Shown: positions 1 to 11,892 of the stretch, one piece after another
How the letters are laid out: the number at the start of each line of letters is the position of its first letter
Position numbering within the stretch: position 1 is the first letter of the stretch
Source: Coenobita brevimanus
Taxonomy: Eukaryota > Arthropoda > Malacostraca > Decapoda > Coenobitidae
Direction of reading: 5' to 3'
Assembly: GCA_032717465.1 (NCBI GenBank)
Contig: CM064669.1
Coordinates: 41,698,782-41,762,781 of the forward strand
Length of the DNA: 64,000 nucleotides
Notes under the pieces: model-generated
Database searches by the model: none
What the model was told of the DNA's origin: nothing
What the model saw: the letters and a program-made list of their open reading frames with translations, nothing else
Translations under genes and position numbers: made by a program

Positions 1-1000
1 CAAAATATTCTCCTTTAACTCCTACTTTCCTACTTCCTTCATCCTACATTGTTCTCCGCCGTCATACTGCGCTTCAATCTTTAGCTTCGCCCACCTCTTC
101 TTGCTCCTTCCCCAAATACTTCCTCTTGCATGCCCTACTTGTCTCTCCTACATTGAAGTCACCATGATACTTCCTATTTCATCCACTGTTCGCTCACCAA
201 GTTTTCCCTAATTCATCCCCTGCTTGTCTCACCCTACGTGTCTCTCCCCAACGTACATCCCCTTCCAACCCCCGTTTGTCTCACTTGAATTTTCCATTCT
301 AGCATTTTTTCTCTTCTATCCTCTGCTAATTTACCTTTCCTTTCACTTCCATGCATAATTCCCCCTTCTCTCCTTCCTCTGGTGGTTTATCCGTTCTGTT
401 CCGTCGCCAGATATTTTCCATCCCCTTAACTGCTTCCCTCCCCTACATGTTCTATCCGTGCATTGTATTTCTCAGTGCCTCCCCTTCTCGTTCCCTCTCC
501 CTACCTCCTTCTTCTCCCTTCCATTCCCTACATTCCTCCATTTTCTTTTCCCTCGTATTCCCTCCAGGCCTTCATCGCTGTCTCCCTCTCCCTATTCCCC
601 CCAGTTCCCTCATAATATCCCTCCTTCTCTCCCCCCCTTCCGTTCTCTCTCTCTCTCATCAGTTTTCCTTTTCCCTATCCCAACACTCACATCCCACCCC
701 CTGCCTAGCAATCGTGCATTTATTTATCCTTACCCAAATCCTCTCTGCCTTCCCCCTAACCTTCTCCTTCTTGCTCCCTTAATTTCCTCATTCCCTCCCC
801 CCTACCCTCCCTTTCCTATCGTGCCCCTTCCTTACCTCTGCTACTCCCATTTCCCTGACCGTATGACCGGCCCCTTTCGCTCCCCTCAATCCTTCCCCTT
901 CGCTCTACTCTCTACCCCCTTCCCTCCCCCCTCCCCCACAATTGTGCCTTTCTCTGTCCCTCCCCACTCTTAATGACCTGAATAAACTTCCATTCAGCCT
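1..1000. repeat. Polypyrimidine (C/T-rich) tract
   Basis: The + strand is overwhelmingly C and T for about 1 kb, with runs such as ccctcccccc and tctctctctc. Open frames here encode only Ser/Pro/Leu/Phe-rich low-complexity peptides and are not credible genes. The tract ends near a (TC)n run and a poly(T) run at 1066-1104. No promoter, exon or RNA gene is recognised. Confidence 0.7.
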
Positions 1001-1065
1001 CTAATAATCGCACTTTTACCTCTTTCCCGATATTTCCTCATGGCGCCCGCTGTAAAATAAGGCTT

Positions 1066-1104
1066 CTCTCTCTCTCTCTCTCTCCTTTTTTTTTTTTTTT
1101 TTTT
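1066..1104. repeat. (TC)n followed by poly(T)
   Basis: A short TC dinucleotide run passes directly into about 20 T residues. On the - strand this would read as a poly(A)-(GA)n tail, possibly the end of an old retroposon, but no body is recognised beside it. Confidence 0.6.
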
Positions 1105-2030
1105 GGCTGGTGCGAGCATTGTGTCCTCCCCCTCAAGGCCTCAGAATTTTATCATAACGCGGCAGACAAAAGTGCACAGGAGGAAATTTTTTTTGTTCTG
1201 CTGGGAGAGCGAAACTGTGAACTTCATTTTATTTTTTTCTCTTTCACATATTCATAGCTGCCAATTTCTTTTCCGGGCGATGATATTAAAAGATTTTTAA
1301 AATATTCACTGAAGCTCCGAAGCAGTTTTTGTTGTCTGCAGAAATTAAATCTTTTGCGAGTTTTTAAAAATTTTTCATATGTCCAAAAATTATGTTTGCT
1401 GTTGGGAAAATGAATTAAAAAACCTAATTCATTCATCGTTCTACAGTTTGTCTCAAGGCAATTTCATTATTATTTTTCTTGTCTTCTGGAGCACTAATGG
1501 TGACAAAAACTTGTTCATAGACTGGCCTTGTGCAAACCATTAGCCAAGACCGATATATCCGTTCATCCAACGTCCAAAATCCATCGCTTGAAAAAAAAAA
1601 AAAAAAAAAAATCAGGCCATTCTATTTATACTCATTAACGACTCCTCCTTTCACCATACTCCACCCTCACTCACAGACTCCTACCTTACAAATTTTTATT
1701 CTTGCTCTTCTCTATTCAACAGTCCACCACACATTCTTACCAGCCCTGCATTACTTACGAGTGCGAGGAGGTATACGCAAGTCCATATTTTAATACTATC
1801 AATTTCATAACACCCGTGAGGATAGGATATGGCTAAAATGCCCTCCACTTTATACAATGCAATCAGCAAAGAGTCTAAGGGCCAGAATTTTTGCTTCCAT
1901 CATAGTTCAATAAGGATGTCAAATGTGGAAACTTGCCCTTCTCGACCACCAATTTCCGTCTCGTACACCACTTTTGAACGACGTATAAATTCCCAGGATG
2001 ATCGCTCGTCCGTTTTTTTTTTATTCTAAC
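1105..2030. other. AT-rich sequence without recognised gene
   Basis: Ordinary AT-rich DNA containing a 20-A run near 1590-1610. I see no conserved protein motif, tRNA fold or repeat partner elsewhere in the window. Confidence 0.5.
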
Positions 2031-2165
2031 CTAACTTAACCTAACAGACTAACCTAGCTGACTAACCTAACCTGATACTAAGAAAACAAACCTACCCTAA
2101 CGAAGATCTTCCTGTATTAGAAAAAGTGCAAAAACGGTAACAGAAGGGAAATCAGTTCTCAGTTT
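2030..2165. repeat. CCTAA-rich dispersed repeat, copy 1
   Basis: The segment opens with degenerate cctaac/ttaacc motifs. It then carries a sequence (agaaaaagtgcaaaaacgg...gaaatcag) that recurs at 62725-62890 in the same orientation. The two copies therefore belong to one dispersed family. The CCTAA motif is the complement of the arthropod telomere repeat TTAGG, but it is too degenerate and too short to be a telomere. Confidence 0.55.
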
Positions 2166-2573
2166 CAGGATAAATAATATATCTTTTCGTCTCCTATTCT
2201 CCACTCCCTCCATACCACCGAACCTCTTAGAGAAAAGGAAAGATGGTTAGACACAGCAAAATTCGCCCAACATTTTTTTATTTTTTTCCTGCCGTCCGTC
2301 GCTCCCTCATCATATTCCCCCCAAAGTGCTGAATGGATCAAATTTGTCCAGTATACTGTATTTGGGAAGGTCACAGCCATTTTGGATGAATTTCATGTTC
2401 TGGCTTTTACCCGTAACACCTCATTCCTTTGTCCCTTTTCCTGTATGATTATTTTTGATGGGGCCGTTGCATATATCTTTACTTTTACTGTTTGATGCTT
2501 GTATATGGGAGTATGGGTATCTATGCAGGATGGTCCATATATCTGACATCTCTTTTATGTTTCTGCCCGGATC

Positions 2574-4486
2574 GTGCTAAGCCTGTTCTTCGTTCCGCTA
2601 AAAACAGTTTCATTCGTACTTAATGCTCTGAACTCTCCGACTCAAACTCTTCCCACTTCTTCTGGCACCTTGTCAAAAACCTTTCTAACAAATTTACTTC
2701 ATCCTTCCCTCCTCTTTTCCGCTCTGATGGTTCTAGTAGCTGTTTCGTCTACTGATACAGCAGATCTATTCGCTCGGACTTTCTCTTTAAGTTCCATCTT
2801 AGACGATTCCGGTGCTGTTCGTCCATCACTTCCCCCCTCTAACTTCCTCATGGCTGATATTAAAATTTCTATGTTTTCTACCATCACTGGCCTCAGTACT
2901 AACAAGACATATGGGTCTGATGGGGTCCATCCGGTTGTGTTAAGAGCTGTGCTTATGTGCGTATACCCTGCCTACGTAAACTTTCGCCTTTGTCTGCCAA
3001 CTTGTAACTTTCCTTACTGCAGAAAGTTGGTCCTTATTTAACCTGTCTCAAAGAAGGGTGAAGGTTCCCAGCCCTCTTACTAACGCATGATTGCTTTAAC
3101 ATCATGTACTTCTAAAGCTTTTAAATATATTCTCATAAAAAAATTAGCATCTTTCCTATCACAACCGTCTGTTTCGATCGTCAGTATGGGTTCTGTCAGG
3201 AATGCTCCATTGGTGCCCTTCTCACCTACTTTTCAGATTCCTGGTCATCCTCCTTTCGGGACAATGGCGAAAGCTTTGCTATTGCACATGACCTCTCAAA
3301 GGCTTTCGACTGAGTCTGGCATGAATCTTTAAATTCCAAACTGCCTTAATTCGGTCTCTATTCTTCTGTCTGTGCCTTCACCTCTAGCTTCCTTTCTGGT
3401 CGTTCTATTCGAACGGCTGCTCTTGTAGACGGTCACCATTCTTCTCCACGAGCTATCAGTACTAGGCTCTGTCCTATCACCAAATATCTTCCTTTTATTC
3501 ATCAATGACCTTCTAAACTATATCTCTAACCCTATCCACTCATAAACTGATGATTCCATCCTTCACTTTTCCATCCGCTTCTCGCAGCGTCCATCTCAGC
3601 AATAATTTCAATAAACAACGGATGAGGCTAGGGCACATCTATTTCTGACTAGGCTGACACCTCTGATTGGGGTAAAAGTAATCTTGTTTTTAATGCAACA
3701 AAAACTCAGTTCTTCCATCTCTCAACCCGTCGAAATCTTCAGCAGGAGAATCCTCTAACTTTTACCAATATCCAACTCAATCCTGCAGCATCTTTGAACA
3801 TACATTGGGTTTCATTCCCACGGGACTTTTCTTGGATAGATCATATTATCTCTCTCTCGGAATATCTGCGAGAGATTTGGGTGCCAAGCCGACTTCGTGC
3901 CTTCTTTACTCCTGAACAGTTTGTAGGCTTTATACAGGGATTTTATTCGCCCCTTTGTAGAGTACAACTCTCATTTATGGGGAGGCTCCTCTCATACAGC
4001 TCTTCTCAACAACGAGTCAAAAGGCTTTTCGTCTCATTAACTCCCCTCCTCTAACTGGCTCCCATCAACATCTTCCTCTTCGCCGCCCTGTTGCATTCTT
4101 ACCAGGTACCTCTTTTCTATCGCTTTTTCAATGGTCACTGCTCCTCTGAACTGTTTGCTTGCATCCCTCCACTACGACCGTGGGTGCGTAGCACCCGCCT
4201 AGCAGCAAACCCTCACCTCTTTTCTGTCTAACTCACTAATGCAAGAGTTAATTGTTACTCCCAGTCCTTCATGAATGCAACAGGTCAACTCTGGAAGTGT
4301 CTTCCTCTGTCTGTATTCCCTGCTGCCTATGACCTCCAGTCTTTCAAACGCAATGTGTCCAGGCATCTCGAAATGAACGAATCTTGAATTTGGGTCTCTC
4401 ATCCCCTTGCGATTTTTTCTTGGAGGGAACAATCTTGCGGGCTTCAAGCGTCTGGTTCCTTCTTCCTTACAAAAAAAAAAAAAAAA
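2574..4486 (+). pseudogene. Decayed jockey-like non-LTR retrotransposon (reverse transcriptase)
   Basis: An old copy of a non-LTR retrotransposon polymerase, an enzyme that copies its own RNA into a nicked chromosomal target. Fragments in changing frames follow the family order: a pre-RT linker with a Ser/Thr-rich stretch, a DGVHPVVLR-type block near 2920, LSKAFD then a stop then VWH near 3290-3320, INDLL near 3505, and an IHS-stop-TDDS stretch near 3540 where the catalytic Y/F-A-D-D box would lie. A thumb region (KTQFFHLSTR) and a C-terminal KAFRLINSPPL block follow, ending in FKRNVSRHLE-like sequence near 4345-4375. The 3' end is a poly(A) run at about 4470-4486. Many stops and frameshifts make it inactive. 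Clade is provisional. Confidence 0.8.
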
Positions 4487-4524
<38 letters not shown>

Positions 4525-4550
4525 ACCATCCATCCATCCATCCATCCATC
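4487..4550. repeat. (ATCT)n then (CCAT)n microsatellite
   Basis: About nine ATCT units, then about six CCAT units. They lie between the poly(A) of the jockey-like copy and the tail end of a family 1 repeat, and were probably seeded by one of these retroposon tails. Confidence 0.9.
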
Positions 4551-5046
4551 ATCCAATCCAACATTGCCCCAAGAGGAGCGTAGAAGCCCGGGGCTAGGCA
4601 GTTGGTCTCGACATTTAAGATGAGAGTGACCAGCCTCACTCATCCCTGAGTGGCATTACATGAGCAATCAACCCCAACCACTCCTTGGATATAAACCGCT
4701 CAATCCTACTGGAGCGCAATAATTACCCAGTAAACCACCAGGTGCCAAAATCTGGTTATATGGTTACCACCCAGGGTAGTAAATGGTTTCCTGGTGTACA
4801 GGAAACCATTTGGCTTGTCACTCAGTATAAAGTCACCCACAGGCAAAAGGAAAAGGAAAGAATGAAGGAAAGAAAGACAGAAGAGGGAGTGTAAAGTCAC
4901 CCGCAGGCAGAAGGACAAGGAAAGAATGAAGGGTAGAAAGACAGAAGAGGATGGAAGGAAAGAGGGATGGAAGAGAGGAAAAAGGCAGACAACCGAGAGC
5001 AGCAATACATCGAGTGAGTGGATGGTGAGCGCCCCCACCTACCACT
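4551..5046 (-). mobile_element. SINE-like repeat family 1, copy A
   Basis: One of five copies in the window (others at 22664, 23133, 27585 and 47255). Read on the - strand it runs from a CT-rich 5' part, through tgactttacactgagtgacaagcc, a perfect hairpin (aaatggtttcctg / caggaaaccattt), a tRNA-like segment with an A-box-like tggtttagtggg form, to a conserved 3' end (cctagccc..ggctcctacgctcctc). Copy A has an internal duplication of the gtgtaaagtcaccc...agacagaag block (about 4833-4950), also present in copy E, so A and E form a subfamily. The - strand sense is inferred from the tRNA-like boxes and tail position. Confidence 0.75.
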
Positions 5047-5053
<7 letters not shown>

Positions 5054-5103
<50 letters not shown>

Positions 5104-5135
5104 ATATATATATACACATCTCTCTCTTTTCTATA

Positions 5136-5188
<53 letters not shown>
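5054..5188. repeat. (TA)n and (TG)n microsatellites
   Basis: A TA run at 5055-5115 with one interruption, then a TG run at 5138-5188. The TA run directly abuts the 5' side of the family 1 copy. Confidence 0.95.
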
Positions 5189-5191
<3 letters not shown>

Positions 5192-5285
5192 TTTTTTAAT
5201 GTATGTACGATGTATACGTGAACAGTTGTGTTCCAGCTTCTGACGGCCTGTATGTGTGGTTCTCAACGGGCTTTGTTTAATTCGC

Positions 5286-5334
<49 letters not shown>
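5286..5334. repeat. (GA)n microsatellite
   Basis: An uninterrupted GA run of about 24 units. A TC run lies nearby at about 5487-5510. Confidence 0.95.
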
Positions 5335-5338
<4 letters not shown>

Positions 5339-6505
5339 GGAGGAAACTGAAGAGCATAATAATCGAATTACCCAAACTCTGATATCCACCTGCCAAAGAA
5401 TGAAACAGCTTGAAGAGTGACGGGACAAAATAAAAACTAAAATTAACGCTTCCAGTACCCAGAGCTGTGTGTGGATAAAACAAAATCTCTCTCTCTCTCT
5501 CTCTCTCTCTCCCTCTCTTTCGTATTGATATTACACACAGTCTCAGTAGGCGGGGTAGAGGACCCGCGATCACAACAACAACAGCCTCAGTGGTGGAAAC
5601 CGTGTTCCTGCTTCGCTGTATAACGTCTCGAGATTCGCTTCCTGATGTACGTAGGGTACAAAGCTAATGGGTACAGGTATACAGGAACATATGGGACAAG
5701 TGTTGTGAATGTAAATTATTTATTCCTGTGGCATTTTCGTAGGTTATGGCTTACATCAGTATGTGTTTGTTTACCTAATTACGTAAGAACAATGCTGACG
5801 ATCGTGACGAAAATTTGCGGCCAAAATCCTATAGACATACGGTGTCCAAATTTTTATATAAGTACAATAAGGTACAATGGGATAATAGTATTTTCATCAC
5901 CGTAAATATTATATTGCACGATGTTTCAAATCGCTATGAGAAATGTGACTTTGCATTTTAAGGCATGATTTTGGATTAAAAAAGAAAAAAAACAGCACTC
6001 AGTGCATCACCTGCGTCGTACAACTGGAGTAAGGGCCTTACATCTGACTCTGAATTTTGACACTGACCTTGGACAAGTTTTTCCACATGCTCAGAATACT
6101 TAACTCTAGCTTCACTGCAAACCCTATCACCAAAAATATCTTGAAATGACGACCTCTGACCTATTGCACTCAATTTCGATTATTAGTTCCTTGGCTGACC
6201 TGCAATGTTTAGTCCAAGTCTAATCACGAATGACTGAGATCTAGTTTTTAACATTTGATCTTGTCCTGTTGCTTTGGCTGACTTTTCTCAAAACTGAATA
6301 TCCTCATCATTACCATACTCTGAACTATTTCACCAAGTTTGGTCTAAAGCGAATCAACAAAACTTTTAAAACTGACCTTGCTATGTGATCTTGAACACTG
6401 ACATATCAAAAATAATAATAATAATAAAAAAATGCATCCGATTCTTAGCCGATTCTCAACTATTCCACAAATTCTGGCTAAGATCAGACTGAAACAATCT
6501 GAGTT
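5335..6505. other. No recognised gene
   Basis: AT-rich sequence with a short TC run and one (TAA)n run near 6412-6428. I see no conserved coding or RNA motif. Confidence 0.5.
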
Positions 6506-6509
6506 AGTG

Positions 6510-6510
<1 letters not shown>

Positions 6511-6564
<54 letters not shown>
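6511..6564. repeat. (CA)n microsatellite
   Basis: About 27 CA units, uninterrupted. Confidence 0.95.
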
Positions 6565-6566
<2 letters not shown>

Positions 6567-6815
6567 GATCGATTCTTAACCATATTACGTACACTTGGTT
6601 GAACTATAGCACCAATACAAAACTAAAATTCATTGTTATAGCGTAAATTCCTCCTAAAACACACACAGACTCACCAATTCAAACCAAGATTCGAACCAGT
6701 TCCGACCAAGTGAATATTGGAGCACAAATTCCAACCAAATACGGACCCAGCCTCGCACCAGCCAGCCAGCCAGCGACCAACAATGGGCGAGGCAGACTGG
6801 AATGCACTGAGCTGC

Positions 6816-6892
6816 AGGGGAAGGAGCGGTAGGGGATAAGGAGGATTGGGAGGGTTGGAGGGTCAGCGGGGAAGGGGGTTGGGGGGGTGGTC
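6816..6892 (+). other. G-rich segment, possible G-quadruplex
   Basis: More than eight runs of three or more G lie within about 75 bases (gggagggttggagggt...ggggaagggggttgggggggtgg). The spacing fits the G3-N1-7 rule for quadruplex formation. No gene is recognised beside it. Confidence 0.6.
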
Positions 6893-7125
6893 GGATCTAG
6901 CAGACGCCTGCAGAAGGGACATTACCAGGAACTGCACCGTGGCGGAGGCATAAAGCGCGCCCATGCTGTTAAAATGACCGCAATACCGGGCCGTCTCCCT
7001 CTCCTGCCAACCCTACCTACACAGCCACAAACACCTGAGACACACTACATGAACCTGAACACACAAACCCAAGCATACACACATCCACGGGTACGCACAG
7101 AAACATGCACCTACGGGTGCAGGGA

Positions 7126-7544
<419 letters not shown>

Positions 7545-7545
<1 letters not shown>

Positions 7546-7625
7546 CTGTCTGTCCGTCTGTCATTATCTATCTATCTATATATATATCCGTCTTTGTGTC
7601 TGTCTGTCTGCCTATCTATTTATGT
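7545..7625. repeat. (CTGT)n/(CTAT)n tail repeats
   Basis: Imperfect tetranucleotide repeats (ctgtctgt, atctatct, atatat) follow the SINE body directly, as 3' tails of SINEs often do. Confidence 0.7.
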
Positions 7626-8640
7626 ATCTACTTTCTGTCACTGTTGCATAGTTCAAAATTGCTAGTATAAACTAGTCCTGATAATTCTGACCTTAATGAT
7701 ATTTGTTTCATTTCCTTGGTTTGTAACAGCAGCGATTACATTCAGCGTGGGACCGACAGTATCTAACTCCTTAAGTATGAGTGTGTAATCTTTAGAACAA
7801 ATCTTGGTGGTGCGGTACTGTGCGATTTTACTGACATTTCGGAAGCACTTTATTAACGCACGGGTTAATGACTGTTTCTGGAATACCTAACCTCTTCAGT
7901 TCCAAATGCTGTAAAGAGTTAAATAAAGTAGCCTGGAGCTAGGAAGAACAGCACGAAAAAGGACGCCTTAAAACTGATGGGTTTAACTGGAAACAGAAAT
8001 TTCTTAGATTCACCAGTTCGAATAGTTTTCCTTAACTTGAAAACCATCATTTGTGATTAGCAAAGAACGAAATATGAATGCCGTTATGACAGTGTAGCAG
8101 TTAGGTCTTTATGCAGACAATTATATCCTTTGAAGACACTGGATTACTCGTAAGTATTACCAAACGGGCGCGGCCTTTCCATATAAACTATTGAAACGAG
8201 TCTTTCACAGGGCAATTGGCACCTCTCCTGGATCACCTATACCTCCTGGGTATTTCTTAAAACTTACCTCTGACGGAATTTGTAAATATTCCGCCGACGT
8301 CGTCGTAACCATCGTTGCGAACACACGTCTTTTTTTTTTTGGCGCGATTTCCAAAGGGCGTGTCCAGGATGTACGATTACTTTGGTGGAACTGGGTGTTA
8401 TTTGCAGTGATTTATACCAACTGCTTCCTTTAATACTCAGCCATGTGCTTACCAAGGACACAACAAACTGCAAAAAGTGGCATTCCACGCGTTCCTTCTG
8501 GCTGCAGCAGCTCTTAATCATCTTGCATATTATGGTAACCTCCTTCTGTTTTTTTCTTTTTTTTTTTCTGTTTGTTTAGGTTTTTACCGAGTTGAATTTT
8601 GTCCTGATAGGTTTTGGATCTTCGGTATAATATTTCATGG
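7626..8640. other. No recognised gene
   Basis: Unique-looking AT-rich sequence with poly(T) runs near 8330 and 8555. Short open frames show no domain that I recognise. Confidence 0.5.
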
Positions 8641-8654
8641 CCATCCCAATTTGA

Positions 8655-8785
8655 GTGGGGAGTTAGGTTTGGTTAGGATGGATTAGATGGGGTTAGGTTA
8701 AAAGTATGGGGGAGTCTGGGGGACAAAGCTCCCCCAGTTAACTTAGGCCAAGTTAGATTAGGTTAGGTCAGGTTTGATCACATCA
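8655..8785. repeat. TTAGG-like degenerate cluster with small hairpin
   Basis: Several ggttag/ttaggtt motifs surround a hairpin ctgggggac-aaag-ctcccccag near 8713-8735. The motif resembles the arthropod telomere unit but is degenerate. Confidence 0.45.
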
Positions 8786-9069
8786 CTAAGTTTTCCATAG
8801 CTCTGACACCTAGTGTCTTCTGTAGCGCATATCTGAGTACGTTTGATACACTGACGCATCCAGTCGGAGCAATGGTTGGTAAACAACGCAAACAACGCGG
8901 ACAGTCTGATTGTTGATACACACATGACGTGGGCGAACTGGCGCTTCCTTAACCAGACAGCTGTGACGTACATCATGTGATGGAAAAGTTGTAGCTGCAA
9001 CGTACATCATATGAGCAATTTTTTTATTTTATTTTTTTTTTTAATGGACATGCTACATATTTCTCCCGT

Positions 9070-9360
9070 ATGTCCTCATTACTTCACCACGGCTGAACTA
9101 AGGTAAATAATGAACTAATATTTGTTTTCCCTATACTTTTCCATGCACTCATATTTCATACGGGCAAAAAATTACTTGAGAAAAATTTTTTCTTCGGTTT
9201 CTTTGTCCATCGGGGGATAACTCAAAATTGTCCTCACTACTTTACCACGGCTGAACTGAGGTTAACAATGAACTCTATTTTTCCTATGCTTCTCCAAACA
9301 CTCTTTCATTACATACGAGCAAAAATTACTAGAGAAAAAAATTTTCCCAGTTTTTTGGAG
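9070..9360 (+). repeat. Tandem duplication, about 158-bp unit
   Basis: The block tgtcctcaytacttyaccacggctgaact (9070) recurs at 9229. The following parts also match: tactttt/tgcttctcca, a cat-rich stretch, cgggcaaaaa/cgagcaaaaa, and gagaaaaattttt. Divergence between units is roughly 20 percent by eye. Confidence 0.7.
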
Positions 9361-9948
9361 CATGGGAGGTAGACCAGGAAACATAATGCCACAGTTATCG
9401 GGTTATATACGAAATGATAGGCATGCTTTGTCTTTTCCCGTCACTTCCTGCAGTCACAATTCAGCAGTTAGCTGTCTTGTATAGGTACCAAAATTAGTTA
9501 CCTTGAGATAAATAGCTTGTTATAATATACGTGGAATCAGCGCGCCCCTTTGGTAAAAAATTACAGAAGCTGAATCCAGAAATATAAAGCAATATTAGCA
9601 ATACCCTCACAACTTTCATCGGGTACAAAACTGTCATCGCTGCTTCCTCATTGCTGAGCTGTAACAAAATAGCACCAGAATACGTTGCCAGTCACAAAGA
9701 AATGGTTTGAAAAGGATGCTGATTACATAACTGTTATTGAGCTTATGGAAATAAGCAGCAAAAGAACGAAATTCTCCGCCATCATTAGGATGGACGAACA
9801 TTAGGAACAGAATGGAGTAATGAACATGAAACAACCTTCAGTGTGATTGATAAATCGCCAAAATACTGATGTACTGTATTATGTCCTCAGGAATGCACAA
9901 AGCAATCTAATAATTATAATCAGAGAGGCAATAATGTAACTGCCTGCA

Positions 9949-9950
<2 letters not shown>
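9361..9950. other. No recognised gene
   Basis: AT-rich unique-looking sequence. No protein or RNA motif is seen. Confidence 0.5.

Positions 9951-9951
<1 letters not shown>

Positions 9952-9996
<45 letters not shown>
9952..9996. repeat. (TG)n, left part of a split TG repeat
   Basis: A perfect TG run that stops at the left end of the candidate LTR. The run resumes at 11017 on the other side. Confidence 0.9.
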
Positions 9997-10000
<4 letters not shown>

Positions 10001-11016
10001 ACGAGTCGGCTCGTGACATCATTTGGAGGGAAACCGCGAACTCTAGTGGAATCCCAGTGATTATCGTTCAGTTTAACCGTTGCGTATTCACCCGGTCGGA
10101 AGTGTTTTTTTTTTTCAATTTTTCACTGTGTCATAAATGATCGTCTTTGTGCGAGACATTGGCACTTCCGCTGAGCGATTTATTTTGGGCGTGTTTCGCT
10201 CATTCTAGCCGTTAGCAATGCGGCCACAACACTTGCCTCTTTCCCACGATTTGGTGTTAGTCAAGGTTTGAACGCTGCGGAAGCAGGTAGTGTGTGGCAG
10301 TGTCCTTCCTACCACGCAGTTCCCACCGCCGCCGTATTCCCACCTAGCTGTGATTGGCGAGAGACTTAGCGAGTGCAGTGTCCTTCCAGTAACGACGCCC
10401 AGTCATCCGCTTTGTCCACTTTTCTGACCAGTATTTTCTTTTCGTATTTTCCTAGGTTTAAGAGTTAGGTTTTGAGTGAGCGAGTGAGTGCGATCTCCTT
10501 ACTTTGAATTCATTTTGAAATGTAATGTAAATTTATTCTATTGTAATCAATAAATTTAACAGTTCTTTTTCTCGAGCTTAATGTAATGTAAACTCGTGTT
10601 TTATTTTCCATATTAAGCTTATTTCACTTATAGCTCCTAGCTTGCATAAACGCTTTGCTATTCATAGCTGGTATTTAGGCCAGTCCTTTCGTATTAAGCT
10701 TAAAATCCGTTGTGCCATCTAGGAGTTATGCATCAGCAAAAATCTGTTATCATTAATAGCATCAGTTATTGATTGTCAGGGGTGAAGTCACTTTCTACAG
10801 AGGCTAACAGTACTAACAAACAGCAATTGTGAGGAATTAGTTTCTGCTGTGTACTGCTGAGAAAGTTTATAAATTCTCGTCCTTAGAGAATCGGCGAAGC
10901 AAGGCAGAATAAAGTAATCATTGCTTGATTTTTAGCAAGACAATTCATTGTCCCTGCTCTCAGTATTATTGCGTATTATCCTTTAATATTGCATACTCTT
11001 TAAAAACCCCGTGACA
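9997..11016 (+). mobile_element. Candidate solo LTR inserted in a (TG)n repeat
   Basis: The segment starts tgtcacg and ends cgtgaca, giving TG...CA ends inside a 7-bp terminal inverted repeat, as LTRs have. It is flanked by gtgtg on both sides, which would be a 5-bp target duplication, although any cut inside a TG repeat gives this. A 20-bp palindrome with a 4-base loop (gtcacgag-tcgg-ctcgtgac) lies at the left edge. An AATAAA signal at about 10548 could serve the R region. There is no internal gag-pol sequence, so a full element would have been lost by LTR recombination. An unrelated unique insert or a long MITE cannot be excluded. Confidence 0.5.
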
Positions 11017-11127
<111 letters not shown>

Positions 11128-11203
11128 GCCAAAATATTTCAAAATCAAGTGGAACTGTATCCAGACACTGCTGGGAGTATCCCGGGATATTTGGTTAGTT
11201 ACC

Positions 11204-11690
11204 ACCCACACTACAAAGCGAATGGGAAGGTAATGTTTTCAGCTGTGAGGTTGGCTGGCTGGCCTTGTGTGTGGGTAAACAATTATCTCACGAACGGCTT
11301 GAGCTATCAACATGAAACTTTCAGGGTATCAAGATATGGCGAAATCTTGGACAACTTCGAAAATGGGCACTCGAGGTCAAAGTCAAGATCACCAAACTGG
11401 CTGTCAAAGGTCAAAGATCAACTTGTTGACCTTTGGTGACCTTGACCTTGACCTCGAGTGCCCATCTTCGAACTTGTCCAAGACTTTGGCCATATCTTGA
11501 TAACCTGAAAATTTCATGCTGATAGCACAAGCCGTTCATGAGAAATCTTGTTTACCAACACACAAAGTATGCCAGCCAGCCAACCTCACAACTGAGTACA
11601 TTACCACTCCTCTTATCACCCGCGCTGCGAAGCGAGCGGAGTGGTAATGTTTTCAGTTGTGAGGTTGGTTGGCTGGCTTTTTTTGTGTGT
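11204..11690. mobile_element. Foldback/palindromic repeat with AGGTCA-type half-sites
   Basis: The left arm (about 11230-11415) and right arm (about 11418-11610) are reverse complements with only a few mismatches, around a centre near aaggtcaaagatcaacttgttgacctt. A third, partial forward copy starts near 11612: cacccgcgctgcgaagcg matches cacccacactacaaagcg at 11204. The small hairpin cattaccactcc/ggagtggtaatg sits at 11600-11645. Each arm carries clustered tcaaggtca/ tcaaagtca motifs. The structure fits a MITE or foldback element; the family is unknown. Confidence 0.75.
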
Positions 11691-11859
11691 GTTTTACATC
11701 CTGAATTTGCGTCAAATCAGAAATGGAGGTGCAATGTCATGTGGTGAGGAAAAAATTGCCGGCTATGTGAGTGGTGGGATTCCTTCATGAGATGGCTTCT
11801 AGTTGGTTAATGATTTTGGCGAAGCTGCGTAATGTCGTGATTGCCAGAGGCTGATTCTT

Positions 11860-11892
11860 ATTTTATTATTATTATTATTATTATTATTTTCT
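11860..11892. repeat. (ATT)n microsatellite
   Basis: About ten ATT units with little interruption. Confidence 0.85.

Noticed and set aside
2030..2095. Telomere or chromosome-fusion scar
   Set aside because: The CCTAA motifs are degenerate and short, and they recur with the same flanking body elsewhere in the window, so they belong to a dispersed repeat.
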